Of a stretch of DNA of 64,000 nt, positions 43,496 to 52,295 are shown piece by piece. The stretch is taken from assembly GCF_010501015.1 (NCBI RefSeq), contig NZ_QVML01000015.1, positions 54,384 to 118,383 of the forward strand, written 5' to 3'. The notes below the pieces were generated by a model. It did not search any database. It had not been told where the DNA came from and saw nothing but the letters and a program-made list of their open reading frames with translations. Origin of the DNA: Bacteroides sp. 214 (GTDB lineage Bacteria > Bacteroidota > Bacteroidia > Bacteroidales > Bacteroidaceae). The translations under genes and the position numbers were made by a program. The number at the start of each line of letters is the position of its first letter. Position 1 is the stretch's first letter.

Positions 43496-45400
43496 ATGAG
43501 CAACAAGAATCCTATAGGAAGAACCACTACCGAAGCCGACTTGCAGCACCAACTCACGCTGCTACGCATGGAGTATGAATATGAAAAGGAAGAGTTCAAG
43601 CGGCAAACCATCACAATGGGTATTGAACGAAAAATCAAACGAGGATTCTGTTGGTACCCCATCAAGCAGGAACGGAGCTACTACAACTCCATGAACCTCT
43701 TGGCACTCGAAATAACAAGACAGGCAGACAAAGAGATAGAACACGTCTTTGAATATGGAAAGCCCATCTGTTTCTTCACACAAAGCCCAGCGGGCGACAT
43801 ACGATATTTTAACTTCACCGCACAAGTAAGCTATGTAGACGAAGACCGTATGGTAGTTATCTTGCCAACAACACAAGCATTGGCAGAGCTGCAAGTGAGC
43901 GAACGCATCGGTATCCAACTCTACTTTGATGAAACAAGCTACCGCACCATGTTCGAAGCAATGGCAGATGTTATCCGCGCCAAAGGCAATCGTCTGGCAG
44001 AACTACGCGAAATATTAATCGGAACACAAGCCCCACGCTGGCGCGAATTCTTCCCGATACGTTTTCCGTGGCTGAATGCTACACAAGAGGCGGCAGTCAA
44101 CAAGGTGGTGTGCGCTAAAGATGTAATGGTAGTGCACGGTCCTCCGGGAACCGGTAAGACAACTACATTGGTCGAAGCCATCTACGAAACTCTGCATCGC
44201 GAACATCAAGTATTGGTTTGCGCACAGAGCAATATGGCAGTAGACTGGATTTCGGAGAAGCTGGTAGACAGAGGCGTACCGGTACTACGCATTGGTAACC
44301 CTACACGGGTAAACGACAAAATGCTCTCCTTTACATACGAGAGGCAATTCGAAAGCCATCCCGCTTACTCCGACTTGTGGAACATACGCAAATCTATCCG
44401 TGAGATGCAAAGCAAAATGCGTGGTGGCAGTTATTCCGAAAGAGAAGGTGCGCGCAGTCGCATGAGCCGACTCAAGGAACGCTCCGTAGAATTGGAAATA
44501 CGTATTAACGAAGACCTCTTTGCACAAGCACGAGTCATATCGTCCACATTGGTAAGCTCTAACCATAGAATACTTAATGGGCGGAAGTTCCCCACTCTTT
44601 TCATTGACGAAGCCGCCCAAGCATTGGAAGCAGCCTGCTGGATTGCCATTCGCAAAGCCAGTCGCGTAGTGCTTGCCGGAGATCATCAGCAGCTACCCCC
44701 AACCATTAAGTGTTACGATGCCGAACGCGAAGGACTAAGCAAAACCCTCTTGGAGAAAATAGCCACACGCAAACCCTCTGCCGTATCGCTATTACAGGTG
44801 CAATACAGGATGAACGAAGCCATTATGCAATTCTCCTCCAACTGGTTTTACAACGGAAAGTTACAAGCCGCCCCCGAAGTACAGCATCGCAGCATCCTCG
44901 ACTATGACACACCCATGACGTGGATAGACACTGCCGACAGTGAGTTCCGCGAAGAATTTGTCGGCGAGAGCTTCGGACGTATCAACAAGCAGGAGGCAAA
45001 CCTTTGTCTGGAGAAGCTCAAGGAATACATTCAGCGCATTGGCGAAGAACGCATACTCAACGAACGGATAGACTTCGGAATCATCTCGCCCTACAAAGCA
45101 CAAGTGCAATACTTACGCAAGAAAGTAAAAGAGAGTAACTTCTTCCGTAAATTCCGCCAAGTTATTACCATCAACACAGTAGATGGCTTTCAGGGGCAAG
45201 AGCGCGACGTAATCTTCATCAGCCTTGTGCGTGCCAACGAAAACGGACAAATAGGTTTCCTGAATGATTTACGAAGAATGAACGTAGCCATTACGCGTGC
45301 CCGTATGAAGTTAGTCGTATTGGGAGATAGCACCACGCTGAGTAAACACCCGTTTTACAAGAAGCTATACGAATACATGACCACCACAACCCCTTTGTAA
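43496..45400 (+). CDS. Superfamily 1 helicase, UPF1/IGHMBP2-like
   Basis: A 634-residue SF1B-type nucleic-acid helicase. I start at ATG 43496 (MSNKNPIGRTTTEADLQHQ); the frame is open upstream through a repeat region that should not be coding. Motifs: I VVHGPPGTGKTTTLVEAIYE (about residue 225), Ia LVCAQSNMAVDWI, II LFIDEAAQALE, III VVLAGDHQQLPPTIKC, IV/V region ISPYKAQVQYLRKKV and TVDGFQGQERDVIFISLVRAN, VI LNDLRRMNVAITRARMKLVVLGD. An N-terminal coiled-coil plus beta-barrel (about 20-180) resembles the UPF1/IGHMBP2 1B insert. Substrate (RNA or DNA) unknown. Next gene is 118 bases downstream. Confidence 0.92.
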   Translation: MSNKNPIGRTTTEADLQHQLTLLRMEYEYEKEEFKRQTITMGIERKIKRGFCWYPIKQERSYYNSMNLLALEITRQADKEIEHVFEYGKPICFFTQSPAGDIRYFNFTAQVSYVDEDRMVVILPTTQALAELQVSERIGIQLYFDETSYRTMFEAMADVIRAKGNRLAELREILIGTQAPRWREFFPIRFPWLNATQEAAVNKVVCAKDVMVVHGPPGTGKTTTLVEAIYETLHREHQVLVCAQSNMAVDWISEKLVDRGVPVLRIGNPTRVNDKMLSFTYERQFESHPAYSDLWNIRKSIREMQSKMRGGSYSEREGARSRMSRLKERSVELEIRINEDLFAQARVISSTLVSSNHRILNGRKFPTLFIDEAAQALEAACWIAIRKASRVVLAGDHQQLPPTIKCYDAEREGLSKTLLEKIATRKPSAVSLLQVQYRMNEAIMQFSSNWFYNGKLQAAPEVQHRSILDYDTPMTWIDTADSEFREEFVGESFGRINKQEANLCLEKLKEYIQRIGEERILNERIDFGIISPYKAQVQYLRKKVKESNFFRKFRQVITINTVDGFQGQERDVIFISLVRANENGQIGFLNDLRRMNVAITRARMKLVVLGDSTTLSKHPFYKKLYEYMTTTTPL

Positions 45401-45517
45401 TTAAAGTAGGGAGATTTTTACGCGTAGAAACAATTAGCAATAGCTTTTCCCTACATTTATTCAATTCTTTTTGTATATTGCACAACATATTTTTTAGAAA
45501 CACATAATTAAAGCAAC

Positions 45518-46255
45518 ATGGAAGTTAGCAAAAGATTAATCAGCACGATTGCAATCGTAGGTTTATTGGCGATTTTGGCATTCTCCAGTTTCTACACAAT
45601 CAACACCGGCGAACGCGGAGTAGTGTTACGTTTAGGTAAATTGGAAGGCGTAGTAGGCGAAGGTCTACACATGAAGGTTCCGTTCATGGACGATATACAG
45701 ATATTGTCTATTCGCGACCGCAACCTCACACTTAATACCGAAGTTTCTTCGAGCGATATTCAAACCATTGCCGTAGAGGTTGGAATGGTATATTCACTCG
45801 ATCCCATGAAAGTTGGAACTGTATATCAAACGTATGCCGAGCACATAGAGAATACATTGATACGCCCCACACTTGCCGAAAAAATCAATGCTATCATTGC
45901 AGAGTATCCTATTGAGGCTTTTGTAGAAAAAAGAGCAGAGATATCCAACCGTATCCGCACTACCTTCGCCGACCAGATTCAAGGGAACGGTGTATTAGTA
46001 AAAACATTGCTGATTACCAACCATGATTTTAGCGATGAATTCAACAAAGCAATTGAAGATAAGAAAATTGCCGAACAAGGCGCATTAGCCGCACGCTTTA
46101 CATTGGAGCGTATGAAGCTGGAAGCCGAAGCGCAAATGATTAAGCAAGCATCACTCTCGCCATTGGTAATTCAAGAAATGGCTATAAATAAATGGGATGG
46201 TAAAATGCCGCAATACTTCAGCGGTAGCCAGTTGCCTTTCATTACTATAAAATAG
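45518..46255 (+). CDS. SPFH/prohibitin-family membrane protein
   Basis: A 245-residue band-7 protein: N-terminal membrane anchor (RLISTIAIVGLLAILAFSSFYTI), SPFH domain starting NTGERGVVLRLGKLEGVVGEGLHMKVPFMDDIQIL, and a charged coiled coil (AIEDKKIAEQGALAARFTLERMKLEAEAQMIKQASLS). The order and length match bacterial prohibitin-like or HflC-like scaffold proteins, which form membrane rings and often bind FtsH-type proteases. No partner gene is adjacent. It is followed by an inverted pair of REPs. Confidence 0.9.
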   Translation: MEVSKRLISTIAIVGLLAILAFSSFYTINTGERGVVLRLGKLEGVVGEGLHMKVPFMDDIQILSIRDRNLTLNTEVSSSDIQTIAVEVGMVYSLDPMKVGTVYQTYAEHIENTLIRPTLAEKINAIIAEYPIEAFVEKRAEISNRIRTTFADQIQGNGVLVKTLLITNHDFSDEFNKAIEDKKIAEQGALAARFTLERMKLEAEAQMIKQASLSPLVIQEMAINKWDGKMPQYFSGSQLPFITIK

Positions 46256-46280
46256 GGTTTAGCGGCTTGGCAAACCTGTG

Positions 46281-46554
46281 GGCTGAAAGCTGAAAGCCTG
46301 ACATACTTAGCCTAGGGTAAACCTGTGATTAATGAAGGCTGAAAGCCTGACATACTTAGCCTAGGGTCAGGGAGTGAAGCGAGTGCAGCCCTGGGGCTTG
46401 GGGATGCATAATTTGGAATTGAGCTCTGCAAGAGCGACACAAAGAAAACAGTGCCGCTCTTACAGAGCTCAAATTCCTTTTGACGGATTCAAAACCTAGG
46501 GTTACGTTCGTTTCACTCCCTGACCCTAGGCTAAGTATGTCGCGCTTTCAGCGC
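46281..46554. repeat. Inverted pair of REP-like repeats (R4/R5) with a truncated third copy
   Basis: A truncated head (GCTGAAAGCCTGACATACTTAG, CCTAGGGT; 46285-46318) is followed by R4 (forward, 46337-46443) and R5 (inverted, 46451-46554), which face each other across 7 bases. Hairpins: GGCTGAAAGCC, CCTAGGGT, GAGCTCTGCAAGAGC; in R5 GCTCTTACAGAGC, CCTAGGGTTACG ... TGACCCTAGG and GCGCTTTCAGCGC. The pair lies between the convergent ends of the prohibitin and DUF4249 genes. From 46565 to 46610 a short CCACCTTACCATT motif is repeated three times. Confidence 0.82.
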
Positions 46555-46601
46555 TTTTTTGTGATACATCCCACCTTACCATTCCACCTTGCGATTCCAC
46601 C

Positions 46602-47396
46602 TTACCATTCTATTTTTATCTGCTCCTGCCTAAAGGAATATGCGCCAAAATACCCCAACGCACCTCCTTTAATATTACTTGTAGGGTTTGCCAACGAGTT
46701 ATCAATCATATACAATGTTTCAAAATACTTGTAGGTTGCTTTGTCCATACATTGCATCTCAACGGTAATGACATCGCCATTTTCTATGGGGTCATCATCA
46801 TCGGGGTCGTTGATAAGCTCTAACATGAGGGGGTTGTGAATTACATTACCGTCGATAAACTCTGTAGACAGCAAACTTTTCTCCAGGTTCTCCCAATTGC
46901 CGTTAATAGCAAATACGAAGCGGTAATATTGGTTCTCCTCACCCACCGGGTCGGCAAAGTGAATCATAGGTTCGTCATAATCGTGCATCAGGAAGTGCCA
47001 TTGCGTAAGTGAATCGATAGCTACCGCAGGTGGCATGGTAGAGGTTGCGGTATATTCCGCACCTTCATGAAGAACAGTAAGATTGTAGGTTCTCCGTTCT
47101 ACCCCAACAATAGTAGTGGCTAAATACTTACCCGAAGCATCGGTCGTAAGTTGTTCTCTATTGCCGGCATCATCGGCTATGGTTACAATAGCATCGGTAA
47201 TAGGAGTGTAAGTATTGTCGTCATTGAAATCTTTCGTTTTAGTAATGCGAACTTCGGCAGGAAAGCCTTGTTTAACGACCCCTTCTATTACCAATTCGGG
47301 GGTTACCGAACGCAAGTTTACATCAATAATATCTTCGCAAGAAACAAAGGAAACTATAAGCAACAGGGCAATTATATTAGCAAATAAATATTTCAT
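46602..47396 (-). CDS. DUF4249 family lipoprotein
   Basis: A 264-residue predicted lipoprotein: MKYLFANIIALLLIVSFVSCEDIIDV has a lipobox Cys. I prefer this ATG to one 6 bases upstream. The family start INLRS-like DVNLRSVTPELVIEGVVKQGFPAEVRITKTKDFND, two Ig-like beta domains (VTIADDAGNREQLTTDASGKYLA) and the tail are typical of DUF4249. Such genes are regularly paired with a carboxypeptidase-regulatory-like TonB-dependent receptor, as here (18 bases from the receptor stop). The protein may be a surface partner of the receptor; the ligand is unknown. Confidence 0.85.
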   Translation of the reverse strand: MKYLFANIIALLLIVSFVSCEDIIDVNLRSVTPELVIEGVVKQGFPAEVRITKTKDFNDDNTYTPITDAIVTIADDAGNREQLTTDASGKYLATTIVGVERRTYNLTVLHEGAEYTATSTMPPAVAIDSLTQWHFLMHDYDEPMIHFADPVGEENQYYRFVFAINGNWENLEKSLLSTEFIDGNVIHNPLMLELINDPDDDDPIENGDVITVEMQCMDKATYKYFETLYMIDNSLANPTSNIKGGALGYFGAYSFRQEQIKIEW

Positions 47397-47414
47397 TGTC
47401 ATATCATAAGAAAG

Positions 47415-49748
47415 TTAAAACTTGAAATTCCACGAGATAGAAGGCACGTAAGTAAAGAGTGTATAGCGATAGGCAGAGGTCTTCGTGGGGTCGTCCTCGT
47501 TTGTTTTGAAACGAATCATGTAAGCATTGCGCTGTCCGTAAGCGTTGTAAAGGCTAAACGCAAGTTCCGATTCGTATCTTGCCGTCTTCTTGAGTTGCAA
47601 GGTAGCACCAATATCGAGCCGGTGATAATCGGGAGCGCGATATCCGTTTCGTTCGGCATAGTACATCACATTCTGTCCTTCTATCTGATACTTACCACTT
47701 GGATAAGTAATGGCATTCCCTGTGTAATATACCCACGAAGCCGAGAGCGTCCACTTTCTACTTAGTTCATAGATGCCAACAACGGAAATATCATGTGTAC
47801 GATCCTGATAAGCATTATACCAGCGATTTTCGTTTATCCCGTTAATCTTCTTTTCGGATTTTGCCAATGTGTAACCAATCCAGCCATTGAGTCGCCCCAC
47901 CCGCTTACGAAGCATAAACTCCACACCATAAGCACGTCCTTTACCGGTTAGTATCTCGGTATCTATCACATCATACGCTTCAAACTCGGCATGATCTTTA
48001 TAATCTATCTGGTTGCGCATATTCTTATAGTACGCTTCTACGCTAAATTCATACCTGTTGTTAGCGAAGTTGCGATAGTAGCCCAACGTAAATTGATCCG
48101 ATATCTGTGGTTTGATATTGTTAGAGCTGGATGTCCATCGGTCGAATGGAGTTCCTTGATTGGTATAAGTAAGCAGGTGCATATTCTGCGTAGTACGTGC
48201 ATAAGATGCTTTGAGAGACGACTCATTGGTTAGTTTATACACCGCTGAAAGACGTGGTTCGAGGTTGAAGTAGGTCTTCACGAATTTGCCCGCACCGTAC
48301 CAAGTACTGTCCACCACTTGTTTGTCTTCGTCGAGCGTATAGTACTCACCCTTTCCCATTGCCGAAAAAGCAGAAAGTCGTAAACCGTACAACACTTCCA
48401 AGCGGTCGCTCAATTTGAGTTGATTGGATACATACAATCCGTTTTCCCACGAATAGCGGTGGAGCAAGTTGAGCTCATCTTTATAATCGGATGTCAGTTC
48501 ATAATCTCCCGGCGCTATATCATGGTAGATAGATTGCAACCCAAACCTCCACATGTTATTTGCATTTGGTTTATATTGATATTCCTGCTTCAACCCATAA
48601 TCGCTTATTTTGGCATCGCCCTTCAAGTCCATACCCATTTCTATGCCATAGTCATAACTATAGCGGTTGTACTGCAAAGAAGTACTTAGAAGCCATTTAG
48701 AGTTCATGGTATGCGTCCATTTAATATTGGCAAAAGCATTGCCCCAGCCCATATCGGCAAAGTCTTTCATTATCATTTTATCTCTTCCAAGATAGCCCGA
48801 AACAGAGAGTTGATCTTTTTCCGTGAGGGCAAAGTAGAGTTTCATGTTAAGGTCGTAGAAATAGAGGTAAGCATCAGCAGCTTTCTCAACACCCGACATA
48901 CGAGCTATTGCATCGGCATACGTACGGCGCGCTCCCAATAAGAAGGATGATTTTCCTTTCTGTATTGGTCCCTCCACGTTCAGTTTAGAGGAAATCAATC
49001 CAATACCACCCGACAGTTTATAATCCTGCATATCGCCGTTACGTTGTTGCACATCGAGTATTGCCGAAAGGCGTTCACCGTATTGAGCAGGGATAGGTCC
49101 TTTGTAAAGTGCTACGTCACGAATCACATCGGAGTTAAAAGTAGAGAAGAAACCCATTAAATGCGAAGCATTATAGACCGAGACATTGTCGAGCATCACC
49201 ATATTCTGATCGGAGGTGCCACCACGTACAAAAAAACCGGTACTACCTTCGCCAGCAGTTCTTACACCGGGCATCAACTCAAGGGACTTAATAACATCAC
49301 GTTCGCCCATCAATACCGGGAGTTTGTTAAGTTGGGCTATTTCCATCTTGGTAACACCTACCTGCGGGTCGCTGACATTGGCATCCACCCGCTCCGAAGT
49401 AATAACAACCTCTTCCAGTTCAATAGAAGATTGAGAAAGAGCAATATGCTGACGAATGTTTTTATCGATTAAGCGAATGTTGATTTCTTTTTCATTATAG
49501 CCCAAATAGTTTACTACCAACGTGTGAGTTCCCGCAGGAAGTGTAAGATCGTACCAACCGCGTGAATCGGTTATTGCGCCTATTGTTGGCTTTTCTTTAA
49601 CTTGCAGAGATACACCGATGAGGGTTTCCTGCGTTTTAGCATCAGTCACCATGCCGGTTACTTTATATCCTTGAGAGAATATGGGCAGGGAAAAAACAAT
49701 ACAGAGAAGAAAGAAAATCGCGCGAGAGAATGCCGAATGTTCAATCAT
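47415..49748 (-). CDS. TonB-dependent receptor with carboxypeptidase-regulatory-like domain
   Basis: A 777-residue outer-membrane receptor. Signal peptide (FFLLCIVFSLPIFSQG), an N-terminal CarboxypepD_reg-like domain (YKVTGMVTDAKTQETLIGVSLQVKEKPTIGAITDSRGWYDL), a plug domain (LPVLMGERDVIKSLELMPGVRTAGEGSTGFFVRGGTSDQNMVMLDNVSVYN) and a 22-strand-type barrel ending in SISWNFKF with terminal Phe. It depends on the TonB/ExbBD system encoded at 32-38 kb. The DUF4249 lipoprotein gene follows at once. It lacks a SusD partner, so it is not a classical glycan-utilisation pair; substrate unknown. Confidence 0.93.
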   Translation of the reverse strand: MIEHSAFSRAIFFLLCIVFSLPIFSQGYKVTGMVTDAKTQETLIGVSLQVKEKPTIGAITDSRGWYDLTLPAGTHTLVVNYLGYNEKEINIRLIDKNIRQHIALSQSSIELEEVVITSERVDANVSDPQVGVTKMEIAQLNKLPVLMGERDVIKSLELMPGVRTAGEGSTGFFVRGGTSDQNMVMLDNVSVYNASHLMGFFSTFNSDVIRDVALYKGPIPAQYGERLSAILDVQQRNGDMQDYKLSGGIGLISSKLNVEGPIQKGKSSFLLGARRTYADAIARMSGVEKAADAYLYFYDLNMKLYFALTEKDQLSVSGYLGRDKMIMKDFADMGWGNAFANIKWTHTMNSKWLLSTSLQYNRYSYDYGIEMGMDLKGDAKISDYGLKQEYQYKPNANNMWRFGLQSIYHDIAPGDYELTSDYKDELNLLHRYSWENGLYVSNQLKLSDRLEVLYGLRLSAFSAMGKGEYYTLDEDKQVVDSTWYGAGKFVKTYFNLEPRLSAVYKLTNESSLKASYARTTQNMHLLTYTNQGTPFDRWTSSSNNIKPQISDQFTLGYYRNFANNRYEFSVEAYYKNMRNQIDYKDHAEFEAYDVIDTEILTGKGRAYGVEFMLRKRVGRLNGWIGYTLAKSEKKINGINENRWYNAYQDRTHDISVVGIYELSRKWTLSASWVYYTGNAITYPSGKYQIEGQNVMYYAERNGYRAPDYHRLDIGATLQLKKTARYESELAFSLYNAYGQRNAYMIRFKTNEDDPTKTSAYRYTLFTYVPSISWNFKF

Positions 49749-49862
49749 TAGAGGAGTTTTATCGTTACTATTTATTTACTGTCGCGGCGAAATTAGTAAA
49801 GATAGTGTGAATAGGAGTAAAAGAGAGGTTAAAAGAAGTAATAGGAAAAGAGAGCAAAAAAA

Positions 49863-49891
49863 CTCCCCGCCCTTTTTGACAGGACGGGGAG
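49863..49891 (-). terminator. Terminator of the ilv operon
   Basis: CTCCCCG and CGGGGAG, extended by CC/GG, form a stem 10 bases past the ilvC stop on the minus strand. There it is followed by seven T residues. Confidence 0.85.
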
Positions 49892-49900
49892 GAATGTTTT

Positions 49901-50944
49901 TTAGTTATTTTCAGGACGCAACTTGCGAACTACCGCACCTGCCTGCCACATTTCGCTTTCGCGAAGTGCTTTCAGTTCTGCTTCCAATCCCTCACGATAA
50001 TCGGGTTTAGAGTTGGTATCGATAGAACGTTGTGCTTCGTTACCTACCTTTACTTCGTGATACAGTTTCTCGAACACTGGTTTGCTGGCATCATGGAAAG
50101 GTCCCATCCAGTCTAACGCGCCACGTTGAGCAGTAGTAGAGCAGTTGGCATACATCCAGTCCATACCCTTCGCTGCGAACAATGGCATTAGTGATTGAGT
50201 CAATTCTTCTACAGTTTCGTTAAATGCTTCCGAAGGAGTATGTCCGTTAGCACGCAATACTTCGTATTGAGCCAACAAAATTCCTTGAATAGCACCCATC
50301 AATGTACCACGCTCTCCGGTAAGGTCTGAATATACTTCGCGCTCGAAGGTTGTTTCGAACAAATACCCCGAACCAACACCGATACCTAATGCTACCACAC
50401 GATTGAAGGCATTGCCCGTAGCATCTTGGAAGATAGCGTACGAAGAGTTCAAACCGCGACCTTCGAGGAACATGGTACGCAATGAAGTACCCGAACCTTT
50501 GGGAGCTACCAATATAACATCTACATCAGCAGGAGGAACAATACCTGTACGTTCTTTGTATGTTACGCCAAAACCGTGCGAGAAATAGAGTGCTTTGCCT
50601 GGAGCTAAGCAAGCTTTTACAGTTGGCCACAACTCAATCTGAGCTGCATCCGAAAGCAAATATTGGATGATTGTACCGCGCTGGCAAGCTTCTTCAATTT
50701 CAAAAAGAGTTTCACCCGGCACCCAACCGTCGGCTACTGCCTTGTCGTACGTTTTACCTTTACGCTGACCGATGATTACGTTAAAGCCATTGTCGCGTAG
50801 GTTCAACGCCTGTCCCGGTCCTTGAACGCCATAGCCAATAACAGCAATAACTTCATCTTTCAATACTTCACGTGCCTTTTCTAATGGAAATTCTTCACGG
50901 GTTACTACGTTTTCAACCACGCCTCCAAAATTCATTTGTGCCAT
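49901..50944 (-). CDS. ilvC: Ketol-acid reductoisomerase
   Basis: Isomerises and reduces acetolactate or acetohydroxybutyrate in valine, leucine and isoleucine synthesis. The 347-residue class I enzyme has the Rossmann segment VIGYGVQGPGQALNLRDNGFNVIIGQRKGKTYDKA, the KGSGTSLRTMFLEGRGLNSSYAIFQ region and Mg-binding acidic residues in DLTGERGTLMGAIQGILLAQYEVL and ETVEELTQSL. It is the last gene of ilvD-ilvB-ilvN-thioesterase-ilvC, 41 bases after the thioesterase gene, and ends at a terminator. Confidence 0.96.
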   Translation of the reverse strand: MAQMNFGGVVENVVTREEFPLEKAREVLKDEVIAVIGYGVQGPGQALNLRDNGFNVIIGQRKGKTYDKAVADGWVPGETLFEIEEACQRGTIIQYLLSDAAQIELWPTVKACLAPGKALYFSHGFGVTYKERTGIVPPADVDVILVAPKGSGTSLRTMFLEGRGLNSSYAIFQDATGNAFNRVVALGIGVGSGYLFETTFEREVYSDLTGERGTLMGAIQGILLAQYEVLRANGHTPSEAFNETVEELTQSLMPLFAAKGMDWMYANCSTTAQRGALDWMGPFHDASKPVFEKLYHEVKVGNEAQRSIDTNSKPDYREGLEAELKALRESEMWQAGAVVRKLRPENN

Positions 50945-50985
50945 TTGTTTCTTTGTTTTAATTATTAATTGAGTTATTTATTTTA

Positions 50986-51729
50986 TTATTCAAAAAGTAC
51001 CTTTCCTCTGCAAATCACCTCTTCGCCGTTTCTGCGTACCTCTACATGATACTCCACCGGACTAACTTCTTCTTTATAGAACTTCAGCTCGTCGCCATAA
51101 CGTGCTTCCGCAATGTAGGCTATTTCAAAGCGACGTACGCGCATTACTTCATAAAACTGTAACGGGAACAGGTTAAGGATGTGTTCAATATAGCGAATAC
51201 TATTGACGTGTCCGTTTATATCAATGTCGCAGTAGCGGGCTATAGACATATCCACCATTTCTTGTGCGGCAACTTTTATGCGCGAATGCTTTTCAATAGG
51301 ACACTCTTTATCATCCACGTAATCCGCGATATTGCCACCATGTATACTCAGCAGATCTACCGGTTTGCGTGTATTCATATTTATCATCGCCCACACCGAA
51401 CGTGCATAACCTATGGGCTCGCCATCTTGATTCAGCACCGCGAAGTTACGGTCGGTAAACAAACGATATACATTCTCTACCCAAGTTTGCACGGTAAACG
51501 CTTCGTTCTGATTGGGCATATCAATCATCTCTATAGCCAATCGCGAAAGTACCCATGTGTAGTTCTCTTCGTTCAATTCCGAGATACCAAATCCTCTATC
51601 CGCCGCATGAAAACCGGCGCAATTCAAGAAGTGGTTACCCAACACACCAAATGTTAGTTTCCCTTTGAAATCTACATGAAAAGGTTCGGCGATAAACTTA
51701 TAGCTACCTACTTTTTCCTTATTGCTCAT
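50986..51729 (-). CDS. Acyl-ACP thioesterase
   Basis: A 247-residue FatA/FatB-like acyl-carrier-protein thioesterase made of two hot-dog folds. Features: FHVDFKGKLTFGVLGNHFLNCAGFHAADRGFGI, LSRLAIEMIDMPNQNEAFTVQTWVE, FAVLNQDGEPIGYARSVWAMINMNTRKP, and the second-domain active-site segment CDIDINGHVNSIRYIEHIL. It releases fatty acids from ACP. Its ATG overlaps the ilvN stop in ATGA, so translation is coupled. Placement inside the ilv operon links it to branched-chain supply; products could be branched fatty acids, but that is inference. Confidence 0.9.
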   Translation of the reverse strand: MSNKEKVGSYKFIAEPFHVDFKGKLTFGVLGNHFLNCAGFHAADRGFGISELNEENYTWVLSRLAIEMIDMPNQNEAFTVQTWVENVYRLFTDRNFAVLNQDGEPIGYARSVWAMINMNTRKPVDLLSIHGGNIADYVDDKECPIEKHSRIKVAAQEMVDMSIARYCDIDINGHVNSIRYIEHILNLFPLQFYEVMRVRRFEIAYIAEARYGDELKFYKEEVSPVEYHVEVRRNGEEVICRGKVLFE

Positions 51730-52283
51730 AATTCTTCTACTTGTTTTTTATACTTTTCATCACGCATTGTCAGGTATTCATTTACCCGTTCAAAGCAACT
51801 GGTAGTAATTGCTACCCTGCCCGATCGCACAAATTGCAACACACAATTCAAAGCTTTCAATTCATCGTAAAGCGCTGTTATCTCTTCGCTCAATCCATTC
51901 TTCTCCACAATAGAAAATACAGGATTCACCTCTACAATTCTTGCGTTATATCTGCGAATCACTTTCGACGCCAATGGATTTTCTTGAAACTCGGGTGTAG
52001 AAAGTTTGTATAGTGCTATTTCATGAAAATAGATTTCATCATTGGTAAAGTAGTGTGCCTGCAGCACATCTATCTTTCGCTCAATTTGTCGCACTACCTT
52101 TTCAATCATATCTTTGGTAGTCCACGTGGTTATGGTGTATTTATGTATCCCTTTAATGGACGATGCCGACACGTTCAGACTCTCAATATTGAGTTGGCGA
52201 CGGGTAAACACTGCCGTTACCTGATTGAGCAAGCCTGCAATATTCTCTGAATGAACAATGAGTGTATATAATGTTTTCTCCAT
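51726..52283 (-). CDS. ilvN: Acetolactate synthase small (regulatory) subunit
   Basis: A 185-residue regulatory subunit of acetohydroxyacid synthase, conferring valine feedback control. The N-terminal ACT domain reads LYTLIVHSENIAGLLNQVTAVFTRRQLNIESLNVSASSIKGIHKYTI, and a second domain follows to the C-terminus. It is 12 bases after ilvB and its stop overlaps the thioesterase start by 4 bases. Length and order are as in other Bacteroidales ilv operons. Confidence 0.93.
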   Translation of the reverse strand: MEKTLYTLIVHSENIAGLLNQVTAVFTRRQLNIESLNVSASSIKGIHKYTITTWTTKDMIEKVVRQIERKIDVLQAHYFTNDEIYFHEIALYKLSTPEFQENPLASKVIRRYNARIVEVNPVFSIVEKNGLSEEITALYDELKALNCVLQFVRSGRVAITTSCFERVNEYLTMRDEKYKKQVEEL

Positions 52284-52295
52284 ATTCGTACCTTT

